Source: Vicia villosa
Lineage: Eukaryota; Streptophyta; Magnoliopsida; Fabales; Fabaceae
Reading direction: 5' to 3'
Assembly: GCF_029867415.1 (NCBI RefSeq)
Contig: NC_081183.1
Coordinates: forward strand, 145,882,798 to 145,946,797
Length of the DNA stretch: 64,000 nucleotides
The notes under the pieces are model-generated. The model did no database searches and was not told the origin of the DNA. It worked only from the letters and a program-made list of their open reading frames with translations. Below are positions 11,713-21,102 of this stretch, one piece after another. How positions within the stretch are numbered: position 1 is the stretch's first letter; each line of letters opens with the position of its first letter. The position numbers and the translations under genes were made by a program.

Positions 11713-11922
11713 TCTTATTAAAACCAAATCGAAACAAGCGATAATATACTACATCGATTTATGATTTCAAAAACAAATCCATCTTTAAAAATCATATAGA
11801 CTCTGTTTCGTTGTACGATAATTTCTTAACATTATCTAAATAGGGTTTCTTATTTTTTTTGCATTAGGGTTTATGGTTTTCATTTCATTACTAATAATTT
11901 TTCTATTTCTGTAGATTTTGTC

Positions 11923-12058
11923 ATGAAGATCGGAGAAATAGTTGATACAGACAACATGACGTTGGAAGCCGAGAAATCTAGCGGCAGTGGACTCTTCATT
12001 CCCGCAAAGCGCGGAGGGTCTCAAAGTGATGCTACTGCTACTGAACCATCAATTGCAG
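11923..12058 (+). pseudogene. Captured first coding exon of an unidentified gene
   Basis: An intron acceptor (TTCTGTAG, 11907-11914) precedes ATG at 11923. The frame stays open for 45 codons (MKIGEIVDTDNMTLEAEKSS...) and ends at a good donor, GCAG|GTTAGT (12058/12059). The upstream CTT-rich tract and TAGGGTTT strings look like a 5' UTR with a leader intron. Spliced to the acceptor at 12408/12409, the frame continues GGVRDAEDQFEIW and then stops (TGA). A short hybrid peptide of about 59 residues is therefore predicted. The protein is hydrophilic and I do not recognise its family. Confidence 0.5.
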
Positions 12059-12408
12059 GTTAGTTTCCTTCTGCTTTTATGTTTGCATATCCTGAATTTT
12101 AAATTCAAACCCTAGAGATAGGTATAATTTTTTCCAAATTTTTTATTTCGGCGGTATTTCTTCGTTGTGTGTTCATTCTTATACTTACCTTTATAGGGTG
12201 GTTCACGGTGGAGGTTCAAAACTATATGTTCATGATACTGAGAAATAAATAAAACAATAATGTATAAGATGCTTGATTGTATTAAATTTAAATTTAAATA
12301 TATTAAATTACATGTAATTTTCAATTATTTCATTTGGGGTAACTTTCATTTTAATATAATTGTCATTTATTGTGTTAATATGCTCTGCTGGTTTATCATT
12401 TTGAGCAG

Positions 12409-12548
12409 GCGGTGTTAGAGACGCTGAAGATCAATTCGAGATATGGTGACATATGAATAAAGCGCGTGAGCTGTTTGAAGAAATGCCGTAGAGAGATAGT
12501 GTTTCATTATCTTCTATGATTCCGGGTTATCTTCTGTGTTTCATTATG
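12409..12548 (+). pseudogene. PPR-like fragment inside the Helitron
   Basis: From ATG 12453 the frame reads MNKARELFEEMP, an in-frame TAG, then RDSVSLSSMIPGYL. That is the junction of two pentatricopeptide repeats ('A.ELF.EMP.RD.VSW.SMI.GY' in PLS-type PPR proteins). The TAG replaces the usual E or K codon. Only about one repeat is present, in a different frame from the preceding exon, so no PPR function is possible. The resemblance is short, hence moderate confidence. Confidence 0.55.
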
Positions 12549-12588
12549 TAATTATGTGTTTTTACTTTCTATGAATCTTGTATTTTAG

Positions 12589-12713
12589 ACACATATCCCT
12601 GGTTTGCGGCGGGACTAAGAGCATTGGAACTGCTACTTAAGTGGATGGCTTCTAATCTAGCCTTGCAAGTATTTATTTACTATGGAGATTTTTCAAAGGA
12701 AGATATGTACAAG
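12589..12713 (+). pseudogene. Exon-like open segment of unidentified gene in the Helitron
   Basis: Bounded by an acceptor-like TATTTTAG (to 12588) and a donor-like AAG|GTTGGT (12713/12714). One frame is fully open and reads YPWFAAGLRALELLLKWMAS, then NLALQVFIYYGDFSKEDMYK. The hydrophobic leucine-rich composition suggests a helical or membrane segment. I do not recognise the parent gene. Placement between other captured fragments on the same strand suggests it is also captured host sequence. Confidence 0.4.
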
Positions 12714-13003
12714 GTTGGTACTAGATATTTATTTATTTCAGTGTCGTCAAATAAAAACTATAGCGTATAGCATAATTTGAACAAATCACAATTATTCCGC
12801 GATACGTTATTTGATATAAAGTACTGTCAAATAGTAGCTATAGTGATACTATAGCACTTTATCATAGCAGAATTCGACGAGACTTTTATGTTTTGCGATC
12901 CACAATTGGTCATTGATTTATTTATGCATTGTTCATTTTCCCCCTTCTCCCATTGGAAATTGATAATTTAATCGTCTTTCTATATCTTTGCATATATGTC
13001 AAG

Positions 13004-13800
13004 GTGGTACTGAAGAGTGGGTAGAAGATCCAACAAATCAAAACATGTTGTTCACCCGCAATAGAGTACGAATGGCACTGAATCATTTGTCATCTTGTAA
13101 GTTGTGTTGATGAGTATTATGATTCCGTTAATAGTATTTTAAATAATCGTTTAGTTCTTCCGGCCAACATTGTTTTCCGAGTTGTTCAAATGATGGTTTC
13201 TTACATTTTCAGTAGCATTCAAGCATAACTCCAAAGAGTGATTTCTGCATGTCAAAAAACACGTGCATGTGTCGATCAAGTTTCCCGGAGCTTGATACAT
13301 CATGTTGTGATTATCAATGATGTGAGTATCACTTAACTACTTATTCTATACATTGCCAATTTTTATGTCATTTTATTCTATGGAATTTACTCTCATTCTG
13401 GGATTGTGATTAAATTTGCAGCATGGATAGGTCGCTATTGATTTACAGATTCTTTGTCCTTCAAAAATTGAGGACATTGCTTATGAAATTTCTTTCCAAA
13501 GAGTGATTTCTGCATGTCAAAAAACACGTGCATGTGTCGATCAAGTTTCCCGGAGCTTGATACATCATGTTGTGATTATCAATGATGTGAGTATCACTTA
13601 ATTACTTATTCTATACATTGCCAATTTTTATGTCATTTTATTCTATGGAATTTACTCTCATTCTGGGATTGTGATTAAATTTGCAGCATGGATAGGTCGC
13701 TATTGATTTACAGATTCTTTGTCCTTCAAAAATTGAGGACATATGCTTATGAAATTTCTTTCCTCGGTCTTGCAGTACCCTTCTGATCTTACATATGAAT
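13004..13800 (+). pseudogene. Captured tRNA(Ile)-lysidine synthase (TilS-like) fragment
   Basis: Three exon-like blocks resemble the plant organellar TilS homologue. At 13004-13096 it reads EEWVEDPTNQNMLFTRNRVR, matching the 'W.EDPTN....RNR.R' block that follows the N-terminal ATP-pyrophosphatase domain; the donor is GTAAGT. At 13213-13321 it reads QRVISACQKTRACVDQV and SLIHHVVIIND; donor GTGAGT. At 13432 onward, after TTTGCAG, it reads HG-stop-VAIDLQILCPSK and, in the second copy, KFLSSVLQYPSD. TilS modifies the wobble base of tRNA-Ile(CAU) in plastids and bacteria. The catalytic N-terminal domain with the SGGxDS loop is absent, a frameshift separates 'FKHNS' from 'QRVIS', a TAG interrupts the third block, and 265 bp are tandemly duplicated. 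It is clearly non-functional. Confidence 0.7.
13231..13761 (+). repeat. 265-bp tandem duplication inside the TilS fragment
   Basis: Units 13231-13495 and 13496-13761 are nearly identical, differing by very few bases (for example GACATTGC against GACATATGC near the end of each unit). Each unit contains one exon end, a complete intron and the beginning of the next exon. High identity implies a duplication recent relative to decay of the fragment. Confidence 0.9.
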
Positions 13801-14248
13801 ATTTGCATGTGCATGTTCTTCTAATCATAATAATGCTTTGCTGTTAGTTTTGATGCGGTTTTGGTTTAAGTGCAGGTTGATTTATTTGCACGGTTCGGTT
13901 TGACTCGATGTATAAACCGGTTTGTATTGATGAGTTGCCTGGTTTGGTTTTGGTAAGGAACCAGTTTGTAATGATATGTTGATGATTTAATTTTATCATT
14001 TTCCCCTTTCTGAATCACATCTTGTCGGTTAATTGTAGCTAAGATCGGTAAGGTGATTCAATATATATGTAATGTTTATGTGTGTATTTGTATATGTATT
14101 CCAAGTGTTTGACAATATGTTCGACCCATGAGAATTTCTAGGAGTTGGGTGTGTTTGAATACGGATGGTTTCGTTGAGTTTGCATCGCCATATCGTTTTA
14201 ATAATAGTTGTTGACTTTTTTGGTTGAAATGATTAAAAAGTTGTTGGA

Positions 14249-14772
14249 ATGATTGGAAAAGACGCAAAGGCGGGAGGGAAGGGTAATGGAAAGCAGGCTG
14301 CAAGTGGAAGTGATGAGAATGCTTCTAAGGGTAAAGGAAAAGGTGGGAAAGCTGCAGATGGCCTTGATTCTTGTACCTATGTCAAAGGTAGAAAAGTTTT
14401 TCTATTTTCAAGCACCATTGTAACCATTTATGATCAGTTTCTTTCCTTGTAATTGACTTGAAATGATATTTATTTCTAGATTTTTCCTTAACACAACAAG
14501 GAGTGTCTTATGTGAGAAACAAGGTAAGATTAATGAAGCCTACAAGAAGCTGCAGGATGGTCGGCTTAGCAACGGATATAAGGTTCCTCCGACAGAATTT
14601 GCAAAGGTATATACACAACTTTTACGGTAAGAAAAAATGTATGTCAATTTGTTGGATGGAATGATAAATAAGAATCAAATTTAATCTTGAGATAGAAATA
14701 TTTTTGTCTATTCAATTGTTTATGACTGATAATAATTTATCGACCTCACAGGTAGCCCAAGAATATTCTTGA
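14249..14772 (+). pseudogene. Captured, 3'-truncated PIN4-type parvulin (peptidyl-prolyl cis-trans isomerase) gene
   Basis: Exon 1 (14249-14387) starts MIGKDAKAGGKGNGKQAASG and continues with the Gly/Lys/Ser-rich N-terminus typical of plant PIN4-like parvulins, ending CTYVK at an AAAG|GTAG donor. Exon 2 (about 14497-14606) gives VLCEKQGKINEAYKKLQDGR then LSNGYKVPPTEFAK, ending AAAG|GTATAT. Exon 3 starts after CTCACAG at 14752, gives VAQEYS and hits TGA at 14770-14772, exactly where the family continues with the CPSG...GGDLGWF core. Most of the PPIase fold, including the phosphate or substrate pocket and C-terminal strands, is missing. A spliced product would be a basic tail plus the first helices, about 90 residues. 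The intron-bearing structure proves DNA-level capture rather than retrocopying. Confidence 0.85.
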
Positions 14773-15592
14773 ATCAATACAATTATTAGGATCTAGATAT
14801 TACAATTGTAGATTATAGCACAATGAATGTGAGTTAATTTAAGAGTTGTTCATATAAACACTTCTAGATTAGTAGTTTGCATATCATCCATTTCAGTATT
14901 TTAGTAATTGAAATCGATTGATGCATGTCGGGAGCAATGGTTATCTCAAGGTATTGTGAAATGAAAATGGATGTTTATGTTAATCTAATGAATTACAATT
15001 AGCCTACGCTATCTAAGATGAGAAAGCTTGGTTGTTGTTGGATTTTGGAAAGAAAAAACTAGCTTTCATAATGTAATTAGCTATTACAATAAAGATTAGT
15101 ATTGTTAACTTTGTTGCACTATCTAAGCACCCTATTCTTGTATGTCAAATAATATATGTTCAATCATGGATGCAGGAAGGTAACTCTGTGTTCCTTCTTT
15201 TTCCCGTGTAACAAAATTGATTTTTGTTGCAACTATAACTATGTATTTTAGTAGAAAAAGTTATATTGCTCATCTTAGTCATTAACGGGAAGAGTAGTCT
15301 TAGACTAATAGACCCAGGTATTGGGTGCATTTCTTTAATATTTTTGGTTCCTAGAATAATTTTTGAGTGTTGATGGATCTTGTGGGCAGCACATAGAATC
15401 CTAAAAAAACAGGTCAATTATCAGGTGCTTTGCTCTTCTCATCGATAATATTTTCCTTCTTATATACGTTTTCTAGCCGCAACTGATATTAGCACCATTT
15501 GATAGTGTAATTTAGATTCATATATTTCAGTTTCCTATTTATTTTGTTTAACAATTTTGCATTATGCTAACTGTTTTTTTCTCACTAAATAG

Positions 15593-15933
15593 GAAAAACC
15601 TTTGCCTCCTTAGCTGAGAGATATGCAGTTGTGACAGATAAAGTTGTAAGTATCTCTTTTTAGCACTATTTCTTAATGGAAGAGTTAATATAACAGTGAT
15701 TGAAAAGATGTTGGTAGAAATTTATTTGCTCATAGTTTAAGAATAACAGAAAGAAAAGGATAACATCGACTCGTGAGAACTATCTGTATGAAAGATGCAC
15801 ATTTCATGCTAAGATTATAAAAGTCATATATATTAAGTGACTGACTTGTATGATTTGGCAGGCGCCACTGCAATATGTAGATAGGCTTGATTTTAGTGTC
15901 TCAGAGAGTGATGTCAAACCGATCAGAGTTTGA
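15593..15933 (+). pseudogene. Two captured exons of an unidentified gene
   Basis: Exon-like 15593-15645 (acceptor ...CTAAATAG, donor AAGTT|GTAAGT) reads KTFASLAERYAVVTDKV. Exon-like 15862-15933 (acceptor TTTGGCAG) reads APLQYVDRLDFSVSESDVKP then IRV and TGA. The canonical splice borders and matching phase make a captured gene likely, but I do not recognise the protein. Like the other fragments in the Helitron it is on the plus strand. Confidence 0.4.
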
Positions 15934-15999
15934 TTTACTAACGAGTAAAGGTCTCTCCTTTTGACGAGAATGATGCATCTAATCAATGTCTCTGCCTCA

Positions 16000-17690
16000 G
16001 CAGTCCATAGGGATCAACTTCCACTTCTCTATCATTTTGGCTATTAACATGATTGTTGTAAAGTAATATATATCCATTATTATGAATACAATACCTAAAT
16101 AAATTGTTGGATTTGGATTGGTCACAAATTCAGAATGAGTACATCAATAATTGTTGGATTGAGATCAGACATTGTTGAAAGCATATAATTTTTGTTTTTA
16201 ATTTTAAGAATTTTGAAATACCAAACTTGAAATATGGATTGTCCAATCTCGAACCAACTGCTACTGATGTGTTGATTGCGAGAATACTTTGAACTTATAA
16301 CTGCAGCAAATCCAAATCAAAAGTTGTGGACTGTACCCGAAGGAAAAGTGCTTGAATAGTTAAGTATTGGCAAGATCTTGAACTCGAAATTGATATATGA
16401 ATTAGTTTATCTGGTTGGTGCATCAGGTTATATGTCTCCATAATGTTGATATTTTAACATGAAAAAAAGTCTTTATGCAAAGGAAACAGTTACAAACATA
16501 GTATTGTATAACTGCCAATTAAAAAAGAAATGTTTGACACACATTTAGGAATTATAGTGTTAAGTCTCTCTCTTATAAAGTGATTTTAGAAAGTTGTTGA
16601 ACAATTAATAGAATCTTTTAAAGATATAAGAATTTAACTACAAGTTTAACAAAGAAATAGAGAGTCCTAAAATAATAAACAGCATGAAATTATTGAAAAT
16701 TAAAAGTAATTGAATTGAATTCAATATCAAATAACTTATTATCTTTTAAAAAATTAATAGACTTTAAATAACATATCTTTATCACGAAAATATCTTTATC
16801 AATTTTCAAATCTAGAAATTATTACATTAAAATAAGTAAATGATTTATTTATTAAATTTATGTTTATATTAAATTAGTGTTTATTAAATGATTTATTTAT
16901 TAAATTTATGTTTATATTTATAAAAAATGTTAGGAATAATTTCTAATATTCGTGCTTATATTAAATTTATATATATTTTTTTTTACATTTGTCAATATGC
17001 AGCAAGGCAAGGGTGGACAAAATCGATTAAACAGGTAGTAAAAAAAAAAGTAAACGGGTGGGTTAAAACGGGTTGTTTGGTTTTCGGATAAACATTGTTG
17101 GATATATATGAACAAAGATGGTCGAGTTCAGATGAATAAACTAAATTCGTGACAAACTTAAACCAACTGACATTTTACGTAATATCAACCTTTATTAAAA
17201 AAAACCAACTATACTATTTTATATTTTCTTTGTAGAATGGATTGGACCACTTTAATAAGATTTCTTATTAATACTACTAAATTATTTAATATATAAAATA
17301 TGAAAGTTATATATATAGATATATATATTAATGATATTTTTTAAAGATTATTAAATAAAATAAATCTATTAAATCTATTGACCGTTTTTCCTTAAAAAAT
17401 ATTTATAAATAACTATGGATGTTAATAATAAGAGGAAGTGCACATATTTTATATAAATTAAAATTTTTAATTATATATTTAATAAAATATTAAATATTGA
17501 CATGAAAAAGTGAATTACTAATACAAATATGAAGAAAAAAAATATCTTAACAGGGGTCACACAAAAAATAGAACATGGTAGATATTGTGTATGGCACGGG
17601 TCAAAATCATTGATCTGCCTCACAAATAAAATGAGGTTGGGGTGGGGAGGCCCACGACCACTTCACTTTTAAAATTAAAAAAGTATAAAA
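16000..17690. other. AT-rich, gene-free interior of the Helitron
   Basis: No frame with recognisable similarity. It contains a short 'GGTGGACAAAAT...GGGTGGGTTAAAACGGGTT' string near 17010-17080, of a type found dispersed in plant genomes, and otherwise low-complexity AT sequence. Confidence 0.6.
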
Positions 17691-17699
17691 ATTTATATT

Positions 17700-17865
17700 A
17701 AATAATAATAATAGAAATATGAAATTATTAATCAAAATATTAAATAATAACGGGAACATGAACTTATTAATCATAATATTAAATGATAACGGGAACACAA
17801 AGTTATTGATGAAAATATTGAATAATAACGGAAATACGAAGTTACGATCAAAATATTAAATAAGC
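17700..17865. repeat. Tandem repeat, unit about 45-50 bp, Helitron interior
   Basis: Four degenerate units built on 'AATATTAAATAATAACGGGAACA(C/T)GAA(C/G)TTATTAAT', each containing an AACGG(G/A)AA core. Confidence 0.7.
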
Positions 17866-18078
17866 TTAAAAACAAATTTACTATTGATTCAAATATTTTT
17901 ATAAATAATGACCGAACATAAACGATGTTGTTGATTCAAATATTTTTATATATAAAAATTATAGACACCGATTTATTATTTTTTTAAAAAAATAATAAAC
18001 TTTGTTTGTAAATTTTTTTGTCTTTCTATTATTTTATTTTTACTACATTTTAAAAATAAATGTGTGTATCATACCAGT

Positions 18079-18189
18079 ACTCGTGTGTACGCACGAGTAA
18101 CATAGCAATACCGTGTGAAAGCACGGGTAATCAGACCAAAATTCATCTGAACACATGGATAACATAGTAGTACCGTGTGAATGCACGGA
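18079..18189. repeat. Degenerate copies of the Helitron 3'-terminal hairpin
   Basis: Short inverted repeats ACTCGTG...CGCACGAGT (18079-18098), ACCGTGTGAAAGCACGGGT (18110-18128) and CCGTGTGAATGCACGG (18173-18188) resemble the terminal hairpin ACCCGTGCGAACGCACGGGT. Two are followed by TAACATAG-like or TAAACA-like strings reminiscent of the true GTTACTAG end. Confidence 0.65.
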
Positions 18190-18440
18190 TAAACAATCCA
18201 AAATCCATGTGGAATAAAAAGCAATAATCTGGGATGAATTATGATAGTGATGGTAGTTGGATACCAACTTGTATGATAAGTATACATAGAAATTAATTAT
18301 TAATAATTATTTGTATAATTGATGCATATATAAAAAAAATGCACACTTCATAGATATTTAAACGTGTTTATAAAAATATATGTCATTTTAGTTACATTTC
18401 TAAGTTTTTTTGTTAAACGCTCTTATTGATCTAAATATTT

Positions 18441-18600
18441 TTATGGGTACGAGACATTTTTCTATACATTCAATTATTATTTTTTCACGGGTACCAGATA
18501 TTTTTCTATATATATTTAATTATTATTTTTTCACGGGTACCAGATTTTTTACTATACATTCAATTATTAATTTTTTACGGATATCAAACATTTTTCTATT
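18441..18600. repeat. Subterminal tandem repeat, unit about 56 bp
   Basis: Three units of 'GGGTACCAGA-T-TTTTTCTATACATTCAATTATTATTTTTTCAC' with few differences, immediately inside the Helitron 3' end. Confidence 0.8.
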
Positions 18601-18640
18601 AAAAAATATATATCTGAAAAAAATGCGCGTCCCGTACCAG

Positions 18641-18671
18641 AACCCGTGCGAACGCACGGGTTTGTTACTAG
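18641..18671 (+). other. Helitron 3' terminus: hairpin and CTAG end
   Basis: A 10-bp perfect stem (AACCCGTGCG / CGCACGGGTT) with an AA loop spans 18641-18662. It is followed by TGTTA and CTAG at 18668-18671, then the host T. In Helitrons the hairpin acts as the rolling-circle termination signal just before CTRR. Confidence 0.9.
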
Positions 18672-19192
18672 TTTATAGTGTAATGTTATAGCCCATTTTT
18701 ATTTGTTCTGTAGAACCAAAAAATACTGCTTTGGAAATACCTTTTGGTCAAATGATAGTGTATTTAAAACACGACTTTTTACCACCCGATTCAAAGTAAG
18801 TACGAGAAAGAATCTTCTCAAATAACACCTCCACATAAGCTGGAAAAAGTGCTTCTAGCTAAAAAGCCACCCTAAGTTTCTTAGTTTTAACTATTAAGAA
18901 TGGCGTTAGAAATCACAACAATGCAGCTTATACAAAAACACTGCTGCTCTTTGATTTTTATAAGTATGGTTCCTCTACTTCATCCAGCGCTAGTCGGCAA
19001 AGTAGTTGCTGCAAAATCACTCTGACTGAAAATTGATGCTTGTAGGAGTTGCTCAAGCTATTATCTCCATTTCTAAATCATGTAATAAAACCAGAAGAGA
19101 TATGCTAGTAAATAATAGTCCCATTGCAAAGTGAAGCTAAAGAAATAGTAATGTTAAGAGTTATCATAGAGGAAATTTATACCTGAGATGCA
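18672..19192. other. Gene-free flank between Helitron and NLR relic
   Basis: No recognisable coding sequence. On the minus strand, a possible donor CTCAG|GTATAAA ends an exon at 19193, so the left part may be a 3'-UTR intron of the NLR relic. Confidence 0.45.
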
Positions 19193-19240
19193 CTGCTTCC
19201 ATCTTGATTCCAGTCACACAATCACCCTTCTATTTTGGCA

Positions 19241-19717
19241 TCAATTTGAGCTTGTCACATAATGTAACCTCAAGTTTTTGGAAATAGATTGCAGATTTGG
19301 AAGATTTTGAATTTTTATTTCTTGAAGGCCATCCATAGTGTTTTTCAGTTGTGGCAGTGAACGAAGTTTCTCACAATCTTGCACGTCCAAATAAATGATA
19401 TTAGGAGTGGGTAATCCACCCAAGGAAAATGACACCAGTTTATCACAAAACTGTATTGTGATGCTCCTAAGAAATGAGACACTCTGCTGCAACGCGTTTT
19501 CTGCAATGAATATCGACTTCAGATTTTCACAATCTGAAATACTCATAGTTTTGAGGACTGGGTAATGAATCTTTCGTTCATCATCTATAACACAAATAGA
19601 AGATTCATCACCCACAAAGGAAGAAATAGGAGTTCCATGCAAAACACCACTGGAAACACCTTTTAATCCAAGATTCTGTTGTCTCAAACATTCTAATCTT
19701 TCAAATAATATTTGCAT
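19241..19717 (-). pseudogene. Truncated CNL resistance-gene relic with NB-ARC deleted
   Basis: The 158-codon minus-strand frame starts MQILFERLECLRQQNLG, which aligns with MQKFIERLEWSNSALQQ at residues 129-145 of the neighbouring full-length NLR. It runs through the pre-NB linker (SSFVGDESSI) and then jumps directly to C-terminal LRR sequence (VLKTMSISDCENLKSIFIAE, then FLRSITI, GGLPTPNIIYLDVQDCEKL). The coiled coil, the whole NB-ARC domain and most LRRs are missing. The frame is nevertheless open, so the deletion joined in frame. The ATG lies in the middle of the ancestral linker and is probably not an authentic start. It could give a small LRR-only protein if transcribed, but I treat it as a relic of a tandem duplicate. 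Confidence 0.8.
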
Positions 19718-20254
19718 TTTTTAAAGATAAGCAAGCAGCTACAAAAACAGTGCCCACTTTTTCAATATAAAAAGTTCAAACCACAATCAGATCTATGGAA
19801 GATTACTTAAAATGTTATTTTGCATGTGCAAATTCAATTCAACGGCTCTTCTATTCGTATCGACTATCTAGCATGCTTGGTGGATAATATGCTTTCGATT
19901 TGCATAAAAAAAACAATTTTCACACTTCCTTTTGGTGATGCCATGAGGGTCGAAAAGAAGAAACTCAAGGAATACACTGCATTTTGAAAGACCTAGTAGG
20001 AGTCATTTTAAATTAAAATAGTTCACCACGAGTAAATGTATGATTTAGGTTTACAAGCCATTGATGAAACTAGTGACTTATCTAGATTAAAACTTAAATA
20101 TAGCCAGTTAGAAAATATAACCAAAGATACAAAACTAAGATTTCCAAGGTGGCTACAAATTTATTTGAAATTCATGTGCCAAAAAGGGACTTCAGGCTTC
20201 AACAAAAGTCCCTTGCATGACTGAGCTAACATAGATTAGGGACAGAAAGAGTAC
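19718..20254. other. Gene-free spacer between the two NLR loci
   Basis: No coding similarity recognised on either strand. It probably contains part of the 3' UTR intron of the full-length NLR. Confidence 0.5.
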
Positions 20255-20369
20255 CTCTCTATTTTAGCCAATATTGTGATTTCTCCTTCCCATGCACTCC
20301 TGGAAGAAAGAGATGCCGGCTACTGCCATCTGTGCAAGCCATCAATTACACTTGAAGCCCTTGGTAGAT
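20255..20369 (-). other. Possible 3'-UTR exon of the full-length NLR
   Basis: On the minus strand a donor (ATTCGG|GTGAGTC) lies about 10 bp after the NLR stop codon, with the intron starting at 21091. An acceptor (TTTGTTTGCAG|ATC) is at 20370/20369. The exon would end at 20255 before GTACTC. It contains no conserved frame. Introns in 3' UTRs are frequent in RPP13-like legume NLRs. Predicted from splice signals only. Confidence 0.4.
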
Positions 20370-21102
20370 CTGCAAACAAAGTAGAGATAAAATAATTTGA
20401 AGACAAAGACTAAGCCACCAAAAATCTGGAAGATAAACTGGTAAACAGCTTTTAGGATAAATGACCTCCATAGAGATACCGTGTCAAACTTGATGATGCT
20501 GTTCTATTATTATAGGACAAAGCAAGTAAGCAAAAGCAAAAGAGTTAGGCTTGGATGAGATTTTTAACACACTGACAAGGATGTTAGTCAATTTTAGCTA
20601 AGGGAGAAAGTTCTAATTGACTAACATAAGGAAAAAATATGAAGTCAAGACAGTTAGATAAACACAAAAATGTGTAAATGCATAAATGAATGATATGTAT
20701 TAGCCTTATAGAATAGAGAAGAATTTAAACCATGTTAAAAAAGTTTGATACACTCAATGCATTGAAACCAACTCATTAAAATATATATGAAGTCATATAA
20801 ACAAAAAGAACACCCAACATATTTGGAGTCAGTGGTGTTTTCTCCTTTTTCATATGTTCCTGAACAGAAAAACAATTACTGGACTTGGTGGCAGGTTTTG
20901 AGGTGAATTTGGCTTCTTAAAATAGCAAGATTGGGAAGAAGTAGTGGAGACACAATACAATTTCATGATTAAAATAATTGAGTTAGTGCTAATGCTATAA
21001 TATTATATTTTGATGTTACTACTGAAATTCACAGTAATTGATGATAACATAATATGGAAGAAACAAAATGAAAAGTGTTTCAAAGACTCACCCGAATAAG
21101 AC

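Larger units (their letters stand above)
11330..18671 (+). mobile_element. Non-autonomous Helitron carrying multiple host-gene fragments
   Basis: The 5' end TCTATCATATAAGAAAATA is typical of plant Helitrons. The 3' end is a perfect ACCCGTGCG-AA-CGCACGGGT hairpin followed a few bases later by CTAG (18668-18671). The element lies between A (11329) and T (18672), with no target-site duplication, as expected for Helitrons. Its 7.3 kb contains no Rep/helicase frame, so it is non-autonomous. It carries at least four to five gene fragments, all on the plus strand and most with recognisable introns: an unidentified first exon, a PPR-like piece, a tRNA(Ile)-lysidine synthase fragment, a PIN4-type parvulin fragment and an unidentified exon pair. 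Multi-gene capture is a known Helitron trait, especially in maize. It inserted 163 bp beyond the gypsy LTR. Confidence 0.85.

Noticed and set aside
12720..12900. Possible small MITE in a Helitron intron (CTATAGC-type repeats)
   Set aside because: Inverted repeats are short and irregular and no target duplication could be found.
20036..20224. 62-codon plus-strand frame between the two NLR loci
   Set aside because: No recognised similarity; it lies in the probable 3'-UTR intron region of the minus-strand NLR.
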